Shown: positions 33,984 to 42,389 of the stretch, in pieces
Position numbering within the stretch: position 1 is the first letter of the stretch
Layout of the letters: the number at the start of each line of letters is the position of its first letter
Source of the DNA: Streptomyces humicola
GTDB lineage: Bacteria > Actinomycetota > Actinomycetes > Streptomycetales > Streptomycetaceae
Assembly (NCBI RefSeq): GCF_024436035.1
Contig: NZ_JANFNG010000043.1
Coordinates: forward strand, 1-48,323
Length of the DNA: 48,323 bases
Reading direction: 5' to 3'
Notes under the pieces: model-generated
Databases searched by the model: none
Told to the model about the DNA's origin: nothing
Seen by the model: the letters and a program-made list of their open reading frames with translations, nothing else
Translations under genes and position numbers: made by a program

Positions 33984-35435
33984 ATGGCGGTGCGTCAGGT
34001 AGCGGTCGTCGGAGCAGGTCCGGCGGGACTGGCGGCCGCAGAAGCGGCGCTGAGTGCCGGGGCCACGGTGACGGTGATCGAGTCGGCGGAGCAGCCCGGC
34101 GGGCAGTACCACCGCATGCTGCCTCGTGCCTACCAAGCCACTCATCCTCAGCGGCTGCAGCACCACTGGCGGGCCTTCGAGCGCCGCCGCCGCGCGCTGC
34201 TGCACCCGGATTGCACCTGGTGGCCGGAGTGCACGGTGTGGGCGCTCGAACAGGCCGAGCCGGGGATGCCGCCGCGGGTACACGTCCTTGACGGCTCTGT
34301 GGACGGCACCGGCAGGCCGCGCCGGGTCCTCGAGCCGGACGCGCTGGTGCTGGCCACTGGCGTACATGACCGGGTTCTCCCCTTCCCCGGCTGGGAGTTG
34401 CCGGGCGTATTCACCGCCGGCGCCGCCCAGGCCCTGGCGAAGGGCGAGCGGGTGGTGGTCGGCGACCGGGTGGTGATTGCGGGGACCGGCCCCTTCCTCC
34501 TGCCCGTTGCGGCCTCGCTCACCGAGGCCGGGGCCGGCGTGCTGGCCGTGCTGGAGGCCAATCGGCCGGCCACGGTGCTGCGGGGCTGGGCTTCCCGGCC
34601 GTGGGAACTGGCCGCGCAGGTCGGCAAGGCGGCCGAACTAGCCGAGTATGTCGTCGGCCAGGTGCGGCACAAGGTGCCTTACGCAATGGGGCAGGCCGTG
34701 ATCGAGGCGCGGGGCGACGGCCGGGTCGAGGAGGTGGTCATTGCCCGCGTCGACCCGGACTGGTCGGTGATCGCGGGCAGCGAACGCACCCTCGCCGTCG
34801 ACGCGCTCTGCGTCAGCCACGGATTCAGCCCCCAGCTCGAGCTGCCCATGGCGGCGGGCTGCGCGTTGACCGCCGCCGGGTTCGTCGAGGTGGACGAGGA
34901 CCAGAGGTGCAGCGCGCCCGGGGTGTACGCGGCGGGGGAGATCACCGGCATCGCGGGCGCACCGGCGGCCGTCGCGGAGGGTACGGTCGCCGGGTGGTTC
35001 GCGGCAGGCGGGGCCCCTGCCGCGGTCTCCGCGGCTCGGCGCCGGGCCGCGGCAGGGCGGGCCTTCGCACGGCGGCTGGCCCGCGCGCACCCGATTGGCA
35101 CCGCCTGGCCGGACTGGCTGCGGGAGCAGACCGTGGTCTGCCGTTGCGAGGAAACCACCTATGCCGCCCTGTGCCGTGCGGCCGGCGCCCCAACCCGGGA
35201 AGACCCGCGCGCCGTCAGGCTCGCTACGCGTGCCGGCCTCGGCCCTTGCCAGGCGCGCATCTGCGGCCAGACCGTCACGGAAATCACCGCCCGCGCGCGC
35301 GAACAAGCGGACGCACCACGGGCTGAGCCGCACCGCAGACCGATAGCCCAGCCGATACGTCTCGGCGAACTCGCGGCACCCGCCGCACAAGCCGGCCCGT
35401 CCGACAGGCCGAACATGAAGGAGAGCGAATCATGA
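33984..35435 (+). CDS. FAD/NAD(P)-binding subunit of the D-hydroxyproline dehydrogenase, with C-terminal 2Fe-2S motif
   Basis: A 483-residue flavoprotein. The first dinucleotide fold is VAVVGAGPAGLAAAEAALSA with E-rich partner VIESAEQPGGQYHRM, a second one near VVIAGTGPFLLPVAASLTEA, and the FAD-domain end APGVYAAGEITGIAGAPAA. The C-terminus has a Bfd/SoxA-like cluster site VVCRCEE...GLGPCQARIC. ATG 33984 is chosen over the longer frame from 33915 because GAGGAG precedes it and the fold then starts correctly. It belongs with the two preceding genes; HcnB-like or opine-oxidase-like large subunits have the same build. The C-terminal 45 residues are rich in Ala/Pro. The start of the next gene overlaps its stop as ATGA. 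Confidence 0.9.
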   Translation: MAVRQVAVVGAGPAGLAAAEAALSAGATVTVIESAEQPGGQYHRMLPRAYQATHPQRLQHHWRAFERRRRALLHPDCTWWPECTVWALEQAEPGMPPRVHVLDGSVDGTGRPRRVLEPDALVLATGVHDRVLPFPGWELPGVFTAGAAQALAKGERVVVGDRVVIAGTGPFLLPVAASLTEAGAGVLAVLEANRPATVLRGWASRPWELAAQVGKAAELAEYVVGQVRHKVPYAMGQAVIEARGDGRVEEVVIARVDPDWSVIAGSERTLAVDALCVSHGFSPQLELPMAAGCALTAAGFVEVDEDQRCSAPGVYAAGEITGIAGAPAAVAEGTVAGWFAAGGAPAAVSAARRRAAAGRAFARRLARAHPIGTAWPDWLREQTVVCRCEETTYAALCRAAGAPTREDPRAVRLATRAGLGPCQARICGQTVTEITARAREQADAPRAEPHRRPIAQPIRLGELAAPAAQAGPSDRPNMKESES

Positions 35436-36361
35436 ACCAGAAGTCCCGCGACACCGATCTGGGCGGCGTCGTCGTGGCCACTGCTCTGCCGTACCGCGAG
35501 GATCCCGCCGCGCCTGCGGGGCTCGCGGTGGACTACGACCGCTATGCCGAGCACTGCCGCTGGCTGGTGGACAACGGCTGCGACGGGGTCGGCCCCAACG
35601 GCTCGCTCGGCGAGTACTCCTCGCTCACCGACACCGAGCGGCGGGACGTGGCGCGCACCGCCATCGAGGCCGTGCGGGGTCTGGGCATCGTGGTCGTCGG
35701 CGTGCACGGCGTCGGAGCCCACCAGGCCAGGCACTGGGCGGAGGTGGCAGCCGAGGACGGGGCCGACGGGGTGCTGTGCCTGCCACCCACGATGTACCGG
35801 GCGAACCGCGGTGAGATCATCGAGCACTACGCGGCGGTCGCCTCGGTCGGCCTTCCGGTGATGGTCTACAACAACCCGATCGACACCAAGGTCGACCTGA
35901 CCCCCGACCTGCTCGCCGAGATCGCACAGATCGACAACGTGGTCGCGGTCAAGGAGTTCTCCGGTGACGTGCGGCGGGTGCTGGAGATCAGGGAGGCCGC
36001 GCCCGGCCTCGACGTGATCAGCGGTGCCGATGACGTGGTGCTGGAGAGTCTGCTGATGGGCGCGCGCGGATGGTTCGCCGGATTCCCCAATGTCTTCCCG
36101 GCCGAGTCCGCCCGGCTGTACGACCTCGCCACTGCAGGACGGCTCGCCGAGGCGCGGGAGCTGTACGCGTCGCTGGTCGCGGCCTTCCGCTGGGACTCCC
36201 GCACCGAGTTCGTGCAAGCGATCAAGCTGGGAATGGAACTCGTCGGACGCTACGGCGGCCCCTGCCGCCCACCGCGCGGTCCGCTGAGCCTTGAGCACGC
36301 CGAGCGGGTCCGGGCCGACATGGCCCGTGCCGTTGCAGCCGTCGAGAAGCTGGTCGTCTGA
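35432..36361 (+). CDS. DHDPS/NAL-family lyase, probable pyrroline-4-hydroxy-2-carboxylate deaminase
   Basis: A 309-residue class I aldolase-fold enzyme. Family marks are the substrate loop GPNGSLGEYSSLTDTERRDV (GxxG[S/T]xGE), the catalytic Tyr in PVMVYNNP and the Schiff-base Lys in VVAVKEFSGD, then the GADDVVLESLLMGARGWFAG block. In the hydroxyproline route a member of this family removes ammonia from the imine made by the dehydrogenase, giving alpha-ketoglutarate semialdehyde. Position between the dehydrogenase and the epimerase/ALDH genes supports that role over dihydrodipicolinate synthase. Its stop overlaps the epimerase start as TGATG. Confidence 0.88.
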   Translation: MNQKSRDTDLGGVVVATALPYREDPAAPAGLAVDYDRYAEHCRWLVDNGCDGVGPNGSLGEYSSLTDTERRDVARTAIEAVRGLGIVVVGVHGVGAHQARHWAEVAAEDGADGVLCLPPTMYRANRGEIIEHYAAVASVGLPVMVYNNPIDTKVDLTPDLLAEIAQIDNVVAVKEFSGDVRRVLEIREAAPGLDVISGADDVVLESLLMGARGWFAGFPNVFPAESARLYDLATAGRLAEARELYASLVAAFRWDSRTEFVQAIKLGMELVGRYGGPCRPPRGPLSLEHAERVRADMARAVAAVEKLVV

Positions 36362-37362
36362 TGCGCACCATCCGGGCCATCAGCGCTGTCGACTCGCACA
36401 CCGAGGGCATGCCCACCCGGGTGATCACCGGGGGAGTCGGCCCCATCCCAGGAGACAGCATGGCAGAGCGCCGACGGTACTTCGCCGAACACCTCGACGG
36501 TCTGCGGCGGTTCCTGGTCAACGAGCCTCGCGGCCACGCGGCGATGAGCGGCGCGATCCTCCAGCCGCCCACCCGGGACGACGCCGACTGGGGCGTGCTC
36601 TACATCGAGGTCAGCGGCCTGTTGCCGATGTGCGGGCACGGCACCATCGGTGTGGCGACGGTACTGGTGGAGACCGGTATGGTGCACGTCACCGAGCCCG
36701 AGACGGTCATCCGGCTGGACACACCCGCCGGGCTGGTAATCGCCAAGGTGGCCGTCCGCGACGGCGCCGCCGAGCACGTCACCCTGCGCAACGTGGACTC
36801 CTTCGCTGTCGCCCGCGACGCCACCGTGCGGGTGCCCGGCATCGGCACCGTTCGCTACGACCTGGCCTACGGCGGCAACTTCTACGCCATCGTCGAACTC
36901 GACACCATCGGGCTGCCGTTCGACCGTGGTCGCAAACAGGAAATCCTGGCGGCCGGGCTGGCCATCATGGAAGCCATCAACGAGCAGGACCGGCCCCGGC
37001 ACCCGGTCGATCCTCTCATCTCCGGCTGCAAGCACGTGCAACTGCTCGCACCCGGCTCCACCGGCCGCCACTCCCGCCACGCCATGGCGATCCACCCCGG
37101 CTGGTTCGACAGGTCGCCGTGCGGCACGGGCACCAGCGCACGCATGGCACAGCTGCACGCCCGCGGCGAACTGCCGCTGCACACCACGTTCGTCAACGAG
37201 TCCTTCATCGGCACCCGGTTCACCGGCCGTCTCGTCGGCGACACCACCGTCGGCGGAATCCCCGCGGTCATCCCCGAGATCACTGGAGGCGCCTGGATCA
37301 CCGGCATTGCCACCTACCTGCTCGACCCGACCGATCCCTTCCCCCACGGGTTCGCGCTGTAA
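36361..37362 (+). CDS. 4-hydroxyproline 2-epimerase (proline racemase superfamily)
   Basis: A 333-residue racemase-fold enzyme that interconverts trans-4-hydroxy-L-proline and cis-4-hydroxy-D-proline. Both catalytic cysteines are present: Cys in LLPMCGHGTIG and Cys in FDRSPCGTGTSARMA. The Cys/Cys pair points to a true epimerase or proline racemase; dehydratases of trans-3-hydroxyproline carry Thr in place of the second Cys. The start HTEGMPTRVI and the length match the family. Operon context decides for hydroxyproline over proline. The next gene follows after 43 nt. Confidence 0.93.
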   Translation: MRTIRAISAVDSHTEGMPTRVITGGVGPIPGDSMAERRRYFAEHLDGLRRFLVNEPRGHAAMSGAILQPPTRDDADWGVLYIEVSGLLPMCGHGTIGVATVLVETGMVHVTEPETVIRLDTPAGLVIAKVAVRDGAAEHVTLRNVDSFAVARDATVRVPGIGTVRYDLAYGGNFYAIVELDTIGLPFDRGRKQEILAAGLAIMEAINEQDRPRHPVDPLISGCKHVQLLAPGSTGRHSRHAMAIHPGWFDRSPCGTGTSARMAQLHARGELPLHTTFVNESFIGTRFTGRLVGDTTVGGIPAVIPEITGGAWITGIATYLLDPTDPFPHGFAL

Positions 37363-37405
37363 GCGGTCGAACCCCGACGACGGCGGTTGCCGCGAAAGGA
37401 CCGCA

Positions 37406-38857
37406 TTGACCACGACGCAGACCACTGACATCGAGCCGATCGTCGAGACGGCGGCCACCGCGTCCCACGCCTGGGCCGCCACGGCTCCGGCGGAGCGGGC
37501 CGTGGTGTTGTCGGCGATCGCCGACGCCCTCGACGCCGAAGAGGGGACGCTCGTCCCCCTGGCCGACGCCGAGACCCACCTGGGCCGGACGCGGCTCAGC
37601 GGCGAGTTGAGGCGCACCACTTTTCAACTCCGCTTCCTCGCCCAGACGGTGCGCCGCGCGGCCTTCTACGACGTACGCATCGACCGCGCCGACGAGACGT
37701 GGCCGCCGGGCCCCCGCCCTGAGCTGCGGCGATACCGCACCGCCATAGGCCCCGTCCTCGTCTTCGCCGCCAGCAACTTCCCGTTCGCGTTCAGCGTCGC
37801 GGGCGGGGACACCGCCTCGGCGTGGGCAGCCGGCTGCCCGGTCACGGTCAAGGCCCATCCCGGCCACCCGCGGCTCTCCAGGCACACCGCGCGCACTGTC
37901 AGCCGGGCCATCGCCGAGGTCGGCGCACCGGCCGGCCTGTTCAGCCTGATCGAGGGCGAACAGGCCGGGGTCCAAGCACTGCGACACCCGAGAATTCGTG
38001 CCGCGGCTTTCACCGGTTCCATCACCGGCGGCCTGACACTGGCACGCATCGCCGCCGAACGGCCGGAACCGATCCCGTTCTACGGCGAGCTGGGCAGCAT
38101 CAATCCCGTCGTGGTCACCCCCGGCGCTGCCCGGGCGAGGATCGAGGAAATCGCCCTCGGCTACGTGGCGTCACTGACCCAGGGCGCCGGACAGTTCTGC
38201 ACCAACCCCGGACTGCTGTTCGTGCCCGCAGACAGCCCACTCGCCGAACGCGTCGCGGAACTGCTGCACGAGGTGGCCGCCGCACCCATGCTCAACCAGC
38301 GCATCGCCGACGCCTACCTGGCCGTCGCGCACAAGCTCGCCACCCGCTCCGGAATGCAGAAACTCTGCTGGCCGCAGGATCCTGCCTCGCTCGCTCCGCG
38401 ACTGCTGCACACGACGCTGGAGGTGTTCCGGGCCGACCAGGAGGCCATGGCGGAAGAGTGCTTCGGCCCTCTCGGGGTGGTGGTGAGCTACGACAACCTC
38501 ACGGAGGTCACTGCCGGCATCGTTGCGCTGCCCGGTCAGCTCACCACCACCGTGCACGCCGAGGAGGACGAGGCACGCAGTAACCCAATCCTGGCCCTTC
38601 TCGCCGATGCCCTCACCGACCGCAGCGGCCGGGTCATCTGGGGTGGTTGGCCGACCGGTGTAGCTGTCACCCACGCCATGCACCACGGCGGCCCGTTCCC
38701 GGCGACCACAACACCTGCCGGCACATCGGTCGGCACAGCAGCCCTCGAACGCTTCCTACGCCCAGTGGCCTACCAATCCTGGCCACAGCACCTGCTGCCA
38801 CCACCACTGCGCGACGACAACCCATGGGGGATACCACAGCACAGAGACGACTCGTGA
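37406..38857 (+). CDS. Alpha-ketoglutarate semialdehyde (2,5-dioxovalerate) dehydrogenase
   Basis: A 483-residue aldehyde dehydrogenase, last step of the pathway, giving alpha-ketoglutarate. Visible residues: the oxyanion Asn in VLVFAASNFPFAFSVAGGDT, cofactor-binding Lys in CPVTVKAHPGHP, catalytic Glu in FYGELGSINPVVV and the nucleophile Cys in GAGQFCTNPGL, then EECFGPLGVVV. The end GVAVTHAMHHGGPFPATT is typical of the semialdehyde dehydrogenase subgroup. TTG 37406, behind GAAAGGA, is the most probable start; the open frame to 36926 only overlaps the epimerase gene. The ALDH tail in the relic at 1474-1942 is of a different subtype (PFGGTKASSHG), so that relic was not a simple copy of this gene. 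Confidence 0.92.
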   Translation: MTTTQTTDIEPIVETAATASHAWAATAPAERAVVLSAIADALDAEEGTLVPLADAETHLGRTRLSGELRRTTFQLRFLAQTVRRAAFYDVRIDRADETWPPGPRPELRRYRTAIGPVLVFAASNFPFAFSVAGGDTASAWAAGCPVTVKAHPGHPRLSRHTARTVSRAIAEVGAPAGLFSLIEGEQAGVQALRHPRIRAAAFTGSITGGLTLARIAAERPEPIPFYGELGSINPVVVTPGAARARIEEIALGYVASLTQGAGQFCTNPGLLFVPADSPLAERVAELLHEVAAAPMLNQRIADAYLAVAHKLATRSGMQKLCWPQDPASLAPRLLHTTLEVFRADQEAMAEECFGPLGVVVSYDNLTEVTAGIVALPGQLTTTVHAEEDEARSNPILALLADALTDRSGRVIWGGWPTGVAVTHAMHHGGPFPATTTPAGTSVGTAALERFLRPVAYQSWPQHLLPPPLRDDNPWGIPQHRDDS

Positions 38858-39087
38858 AACTCTCGGAATCTGGCCAGGCTACCGCCACCACCGACCGCTG
38901 GCGGGGAGGCCGGCGACGTCGGCCGCGTGTATCGCTTGGCCGTCGTCCGGGAGACCTGGATGCGCTCGGCGGTCCGTCGCAGAGGCGGCTGGCCAGGTGG
39001 TGGGTGGCCCAGGCGCGGGCGTCGGCTACCTGTCCCGGGTGAAAACTCCGGTTCGGGCTGTTGACCAGGACGTTTGTCTTGGCGTGG

Positions 39088-39892
39088 TCAGGCTGCTTGC
39101 TGGTACTCGTTGATGAGCCCGCCGAGTAGTTGGGTGCGGCGGATGCGACCGTCGAGCGGTATTACGGGGGCTGGCAGTCCGGACTCTGCGGCCTGGGGTG
39201 GTCGTTGATGAAGGGTTGGTGGGGGCGGTGCCGGTTGTAGTGGTCGGTGTAGGTGTCCAGGACGATGCGTAGGTGCCGCTCGTTCATGATGAGGATGCGG
39301 TCGGTGCACTCGCGGCGGACGGTGCCGACCCAGCGTTCCGCGAAGGCGTTTGCCTTCGGCGATCTCGGCGGGGAGAGGAGGACCTGCACTCCTGCCCCGG
39401 CGAGGACGGCGTCGAAGGCATGGGAGAACTTCCCGTCCCGGTCCCGCAGGAAGAACCTGAACCGATGGAGTTGGTCTTCGAGGTCCGTCATCAAGTTCCG
39501 CATTTGCTGGGTCACCCAGTCCCGGTTCGGGTGCGCGGTGACGCCCAGGATGTGCACTCGACGCGTGGAAACTTCCATGACGATCAGCACGCACAGGCTG
39601 CGGCAGAACGCGGTGTCGACATGGAAGAAGTCGCACGCCAGTAGCCCGGAGGCCTGGGTGTGTAGGAAGGAGGCCCAGGTGTCGCGCGCCCGCTGGGTTG
39701 CGGGCGGGATGTTGCCTTGCCGCAGTACCGCTCGGACGGTGGCGGCGGAGACGGTGATGCCCAACCGGGCAAGCTCCCCCTGCACCCGCCGGTGGCCCCA
39801 CAAGGGGTTCTCCCGCCCGAGACGTAGGATCAACTCTCGTGTCTCGTGCGGGATTGGCGGCCGACCGGGCCTGTTGTGCGGGTCTCCTGCAG
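39088..39892 (-). pseudogene. Integrase-core (rve) transposase, 5'-truncated and frameshifted
   Basis: The main open part reads GRENPLWGHRRVQGELARLG, then LACDFFHVDTAFCRSL (first Asp), RFFLRDRDGKFSHAF (second Asp), SPKANAFAERWVGTVRRECT (Glu) and YNRHRPHQ. Near 39180 a frameshift separates the conserved end VIPLDGRIRRTQLLGGLINE, which stops at 39088. In-frame sequence extends upstream to about 39890 (RPGRPPIPHETRELILRLG) and is then cut by the carboxypeptidase fragment, so the N-terminal part found in the copy at 44031-44794 is lost. IS3/IS481-like family; both relics lie on the same strand. Confidence 0.85.
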
Positions 39893-39895
39893 GGA

Positions 39896-40159
39896 AACGT
39901 CCTGATCAGGGGCACGAACCCGGGTTTTCACGGGACAGGCTACCGGTACATGTCGTGGACCAACACCAACAAGCTGCTCGGCAGCTACGCGGGCACCATG
40001 GGCATCAAGACCGGCTCGGGCCCTGCGGTCGGGTACTGCCTGGTCCTCGCCGCCGTCCGGGGTGGCAAGACGGTCATTGGCACTGTCGTCGCTTCCAGCT
40101 CCGAAAGCACTCGCACCGCGGATGCGGAGAAGCTGTTGGACTACGGGTTCAAGAAGTAG
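39896..40159 (+). pseudogene. C-terminal fragment of a D-alanyl-D-alanine carboxypeptidase
   Basis: Eighty-seven codons match the end of the penicillin-binding domain of secreted serine carboxypeptidases: YMSWTNTNKLLGSYAGTMGI, the KTG box in IKTGSGPAVGYCLVLAAV and the tail TRTADAEKLLDYGFKK. The SxxK and SxN motifs and the signal peptide are gone; the sequence begins abruptly at the truncated transposase, so an insertion followed by deletion probably removed the front half. A terminator-like hairpin follows. Confidence 0.8.
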
Positions 40160-40176
40160 CCGACCTCGGGCAGGGG

Positions 40177-40206
40177 GCCTGCCTGCGACCACGGCCGCGG
40201 GCAGGC
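40177..40206. terminator. Stem-loop terminator
   Basis: An 11-bp stem (GCCTGCCTGCG with CGCGGGCAGGC, one T-G pair) and 8-base loop, 18 bases after the carboxypeptidase fragment and 125 bases past the end of the GAF gene on the other strand. Confidence 0.65.
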
Positions 40207-40330
40207 ACTGCGGGCGCCGATGGGAGCCGCGATTACCAAGCCCCTGTTCCCTGGCGCAGGCGGCAGTCGTCAGTGGCCACGACCGATCGGTGCTGGCTTC
40301 GCCGCGTCATGTCGGCCGTACCCGGACCGC

Positions 40331-40960
40331 TCACTCAGGCATACTCCCCCCGGAGCGGTGCTCCGACCGCTGGATCCGTTCCATCAGCTGAGCGGCCATC
40401 GTCTTAATGGTCTCGAGCCCCTGCCGACCCCAGGGGCGCGGGTCCTGGTCCACCACGCAGATCGTGCCCAGCGCCATGCCCGTGCGGTCGATCAGCGGTG
40501 CCCCCAGGTAGGAATGGATGCCGATCGCGTCGATCACGTAGTTTCCGGCGAAGCGCGGAAAGTCGCGAACGTCCTCCAGCACCAGGGCCTTGCGCCGCCT
40601 GACCACGTGTGGGCAGAAACCCAGGTCGAGGTCGCGAGGCATCACTCGGCCCGGCACGGGGTCCGCGAGAAGGGGGGAGTCAAGCCGTACGGTTGTGTCG
40701 GAGGCAACGCTGTACAGCCCAGCAAAGTACTGGCGGTTCTCATCGAGGAAGAAGTTGACGCCCGCGTAGCAGCCCCCGGTCCGTCTGGCCAGTTCGCGCG
40801 CGAAGTCATCGAACTCCGGGACAGGCCTGTCGGTTATCCCCAGCTCCCGAAGCCGTTGAGCCCTGGCTCGTACCTCGAGGTCTTCGGGCGGCAGCAGCAG
40901 ATGACGCGTGGCGATCCCTCCCTCCGGACCGGGGGGTGGGTTATACGGCTGCGCTGTCAT
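40331..40960 (-). CDS. GAF-domain sensor protein at the end of the conservon
   Basis: A 209-residue cytoplasmic protein with one GAF domain (about 45-200): LARRTGGCYAGVNFFLDENR, GFCPHVVRRRKALVLEDVRD and SYLGAPLIDRTGMALGTICV. The pattern FCPHVV...L...D...NP-like and 'GTICVVD' is that of GAF proteins which bind a small ligand or haem in oxygen/redox sensing. It overlaps the GTPase gene by 20 nt and so is the fifth gene of the conservon operon; a GAF gene or cytochrome P450 often takes this place. Confidence 0.85.
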   Translation of the reverse strand: MTAQPYNPPPGPEGGIATRHLLLPPEDLEVRARAQRLRELGITDRPVPEFDDFARELARRTGGCYAGVNFFLDENRQYFAGLYSVASDTTVRLDSPLLADPVPGRVMPRDLDLGFCPHVVRRRKALVLEDVRDFPRFAGNYVIDAIGIHSYLGAPLIDRTGMALGTICVVDQDPRPWGRQGLETIKTMAAQLMERIQRSEHRSGGSMPE

Positions 40961-41546
40961 GGGAACTCCTTGAGGTGATCAGATGCTCCACTAGTGAAAG
41001 CAGGACCCGGACGCCGGAGCCGCGTACGCGGGCATCGCATAGCACCACGGGTACCTCTGGATCGAGGTCGAGCGCCGCCCGCACCTCGTCCGGTCGATAG
41101 CGGTGCGCCCCGTCGAACTCGTTGACCGCGACGAGGAACCTGATGCCGCGCCGTTCGAAGAAGTCCACCGACGCGAAGCTGTGCTCGAGTCGGCGGGTGT
41201 CGGCGAGCACCACCGCACCGAGCGCACCGGTCGACATCTCGTCCCACAGAAACCAGAAGCGCTCCTGGCCGGGCGCGCCGAACAGGTAGAGCACGTGGCG
41301 GGGACTGATGGTGATGCGGCCGAAGTCCATCGCGACCGTGGTGGTGGCCTTGTTCTCCACCCCGTCCAACTTGTCCGTGGCAGCGCTGACCTGGGTCAGC
41401 ATCTCTTCCGTGCTCAGCGGTTCAATCTCGCTGACCTCACCCACGAAGGTGGTCTTGCCCACCCCGAAACCGCCGGCGACCAAAATTTTGATCCCCATGG
41501 GAAGGGAGCCGCCGCCTTGCGGCTCAAAGGAGTTTGAGGAGCCCAT
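40941..41546 (-). CDS. cvnD: Conservon GTPase CvnD
   Basis: A 201-residue Ras-like GTPase. The P-loop GGFGVGKT is at residues 25-32, the G3 motif appears as LYLFGAPGQERF, and the G4 place reads NEFDGA instead of NKxD, as is common in CvnD proteins. ATG 41546 overlaps the CvnC gene by 23 nt; the longer frame to 41609 only re-reads CvnC. In Streptomyces, CvnA-D act together as a membrane-associated, G-protein-coupled-receptor-like complex affecting development and secondary metabolism. Confidence 0.92.
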   Translation of the reverse strand: MGSSNSFEPQGGGSLPMGIKILVAGGFGVGKTTFVGEVSEIEPLSTEEMLTQVSAATDKLDGVENKATTTVAMDFGRITISPRHVLYLFGAPGQERFWFLWDEMSTGALGAVVLADTRRLEHSFASVDFFERRGIRFLVAVNEFDGAHRYRPDEVRAALDLDPEVPVVLCDARVRGSGVRVLLSLVEHLITSRSSHDSAAV

Positions 41547-41907
41547 CCCGCACTGCCTCCAGTAGATCCAGATCGAGGGTAGAGTTCGGCCCGAACCGTG
41601 CACGGTCAAACGCCCGTGTGGCGACCGCGCGGCAGTCCACCAAGTCGGACAGCAGCACCTTGATCACTGTTGCCGGCAACCCCATATGCGCCGCAATCTC
41701 GGCCACGGTGACCGGCCGCTCACACAATACGAGCACATTGCTGTGGTCCAGGCCGAGTTCGCGCCGAGGCACGGCACCGGTGGCCGTCACCATGGTCATC
41801 AGGTCGAAGTGAGAAGTGGGTCTGGTACGTCCGTCGCTGACGGTGTATGGGCGGACCATCCGCCCGAGGGAGTCGTCGAGCAACGGTCCATCGGAGGCAT
41901 TCGGCAT
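41524..41907 (-). CDS. cvnC: Conservon protein CvnC (DUF742)
   Basis: A 127-residue DUF742 protein with the usual opening RMVRPYTVSDGRTRPTSHFD (VRPY...GRT.P), central LGLDHSNVLVLCERPVTVAE and the winged-helix-like LPATVIKVLLSDLVD. It lies between CvnB (3-nt gap) and CvnD (23-nt overlap). Its biochemical role is not known beyond partnering the other Cvn proteins. Confidence 0.92.
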   Translation of the reverse strand: MPNASDGPLLDDSLGRMVRPYTVSDGRTRPTSHFDLMTMVTATGAVPRRELGLDHSNVLVLCERPVTVAEIAAHMGLPATVIKVLLSDLVDCRAVATRAFDRARFGPNSTLDLDLLEAVRDGLLKLL

Positions 41908-41910
41908 CGC

Positions 41911-42306
41911 TCACTCCACTGGTTGACGATCCGGAGTCACCAGATGGGGACGGACGCTCTTGACCATCATCGCCATCTCGTATCCCACCACCGACGCATC
42001 CGCCTCGCGCCCGGCGAGCACCGCCAGCACGGCGCCGTGCCCGGCCGTGGAGACGAAGAGCAGCGAGTTGCTGAGTTCGACCACGACCTGCCGCACATCC
42101 CCGCCGTCGTCAAACCGTTTGCCGGCACTGCGAGCCAGTGAGTGCAGACCGCTGGCGAGGGCTGCCAGATGATCCGCTGTGGCGTTGTCATCCAGGCCGT
42201 ACGCGGCTTTCACCAGGCCATCCGAGGACAGCAGCAGCGCACTTCGCGTGTACCGGACCCGCTGCAAGAGTCCGCTCAGCAGCCATGAAAGGTCTTCGCT
42301 CACCAC
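41911..42306 (-). CDS. cvnB: Conservon roadblock/LC7 protein CvnB
   Basis: A 131-residue roadblock-fold protein: LSWLLSGLLQRVRYTRSALL, SSDGLVKAAYGL, then the long helix with LAALASGLHSLARSAG and VELSNSLLFVSTAGHGAVLA. Such proteins bind and probably stimulate the small GTPase (MglB-like role for CvnD). GTG 42306 is taken; GTG 42303 is equally possible. About 80 nt separate it from CvnA. Confidence 0.92.
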   Translation of the reverse strand: MVSEDLSWLLSGLLQRVRYTRSALLLSSDGLVKAAYGLDDNATADHLAALASGLHSLARSAGKRFDDGGDVRQVVVELSNSLLFVSTAGHGAVLAVLAGREADASVVGYEMAMMVKSVRPHLVTPDRQPVE

Positions 42307-42389
42307 GATCGAGTACTCCTCGTCGACGACATGAAACTGCTGTGGGGCCAGGCCCCGTGGGCTGCCCTCCGCCGGGGGCGGAGAGGTTC

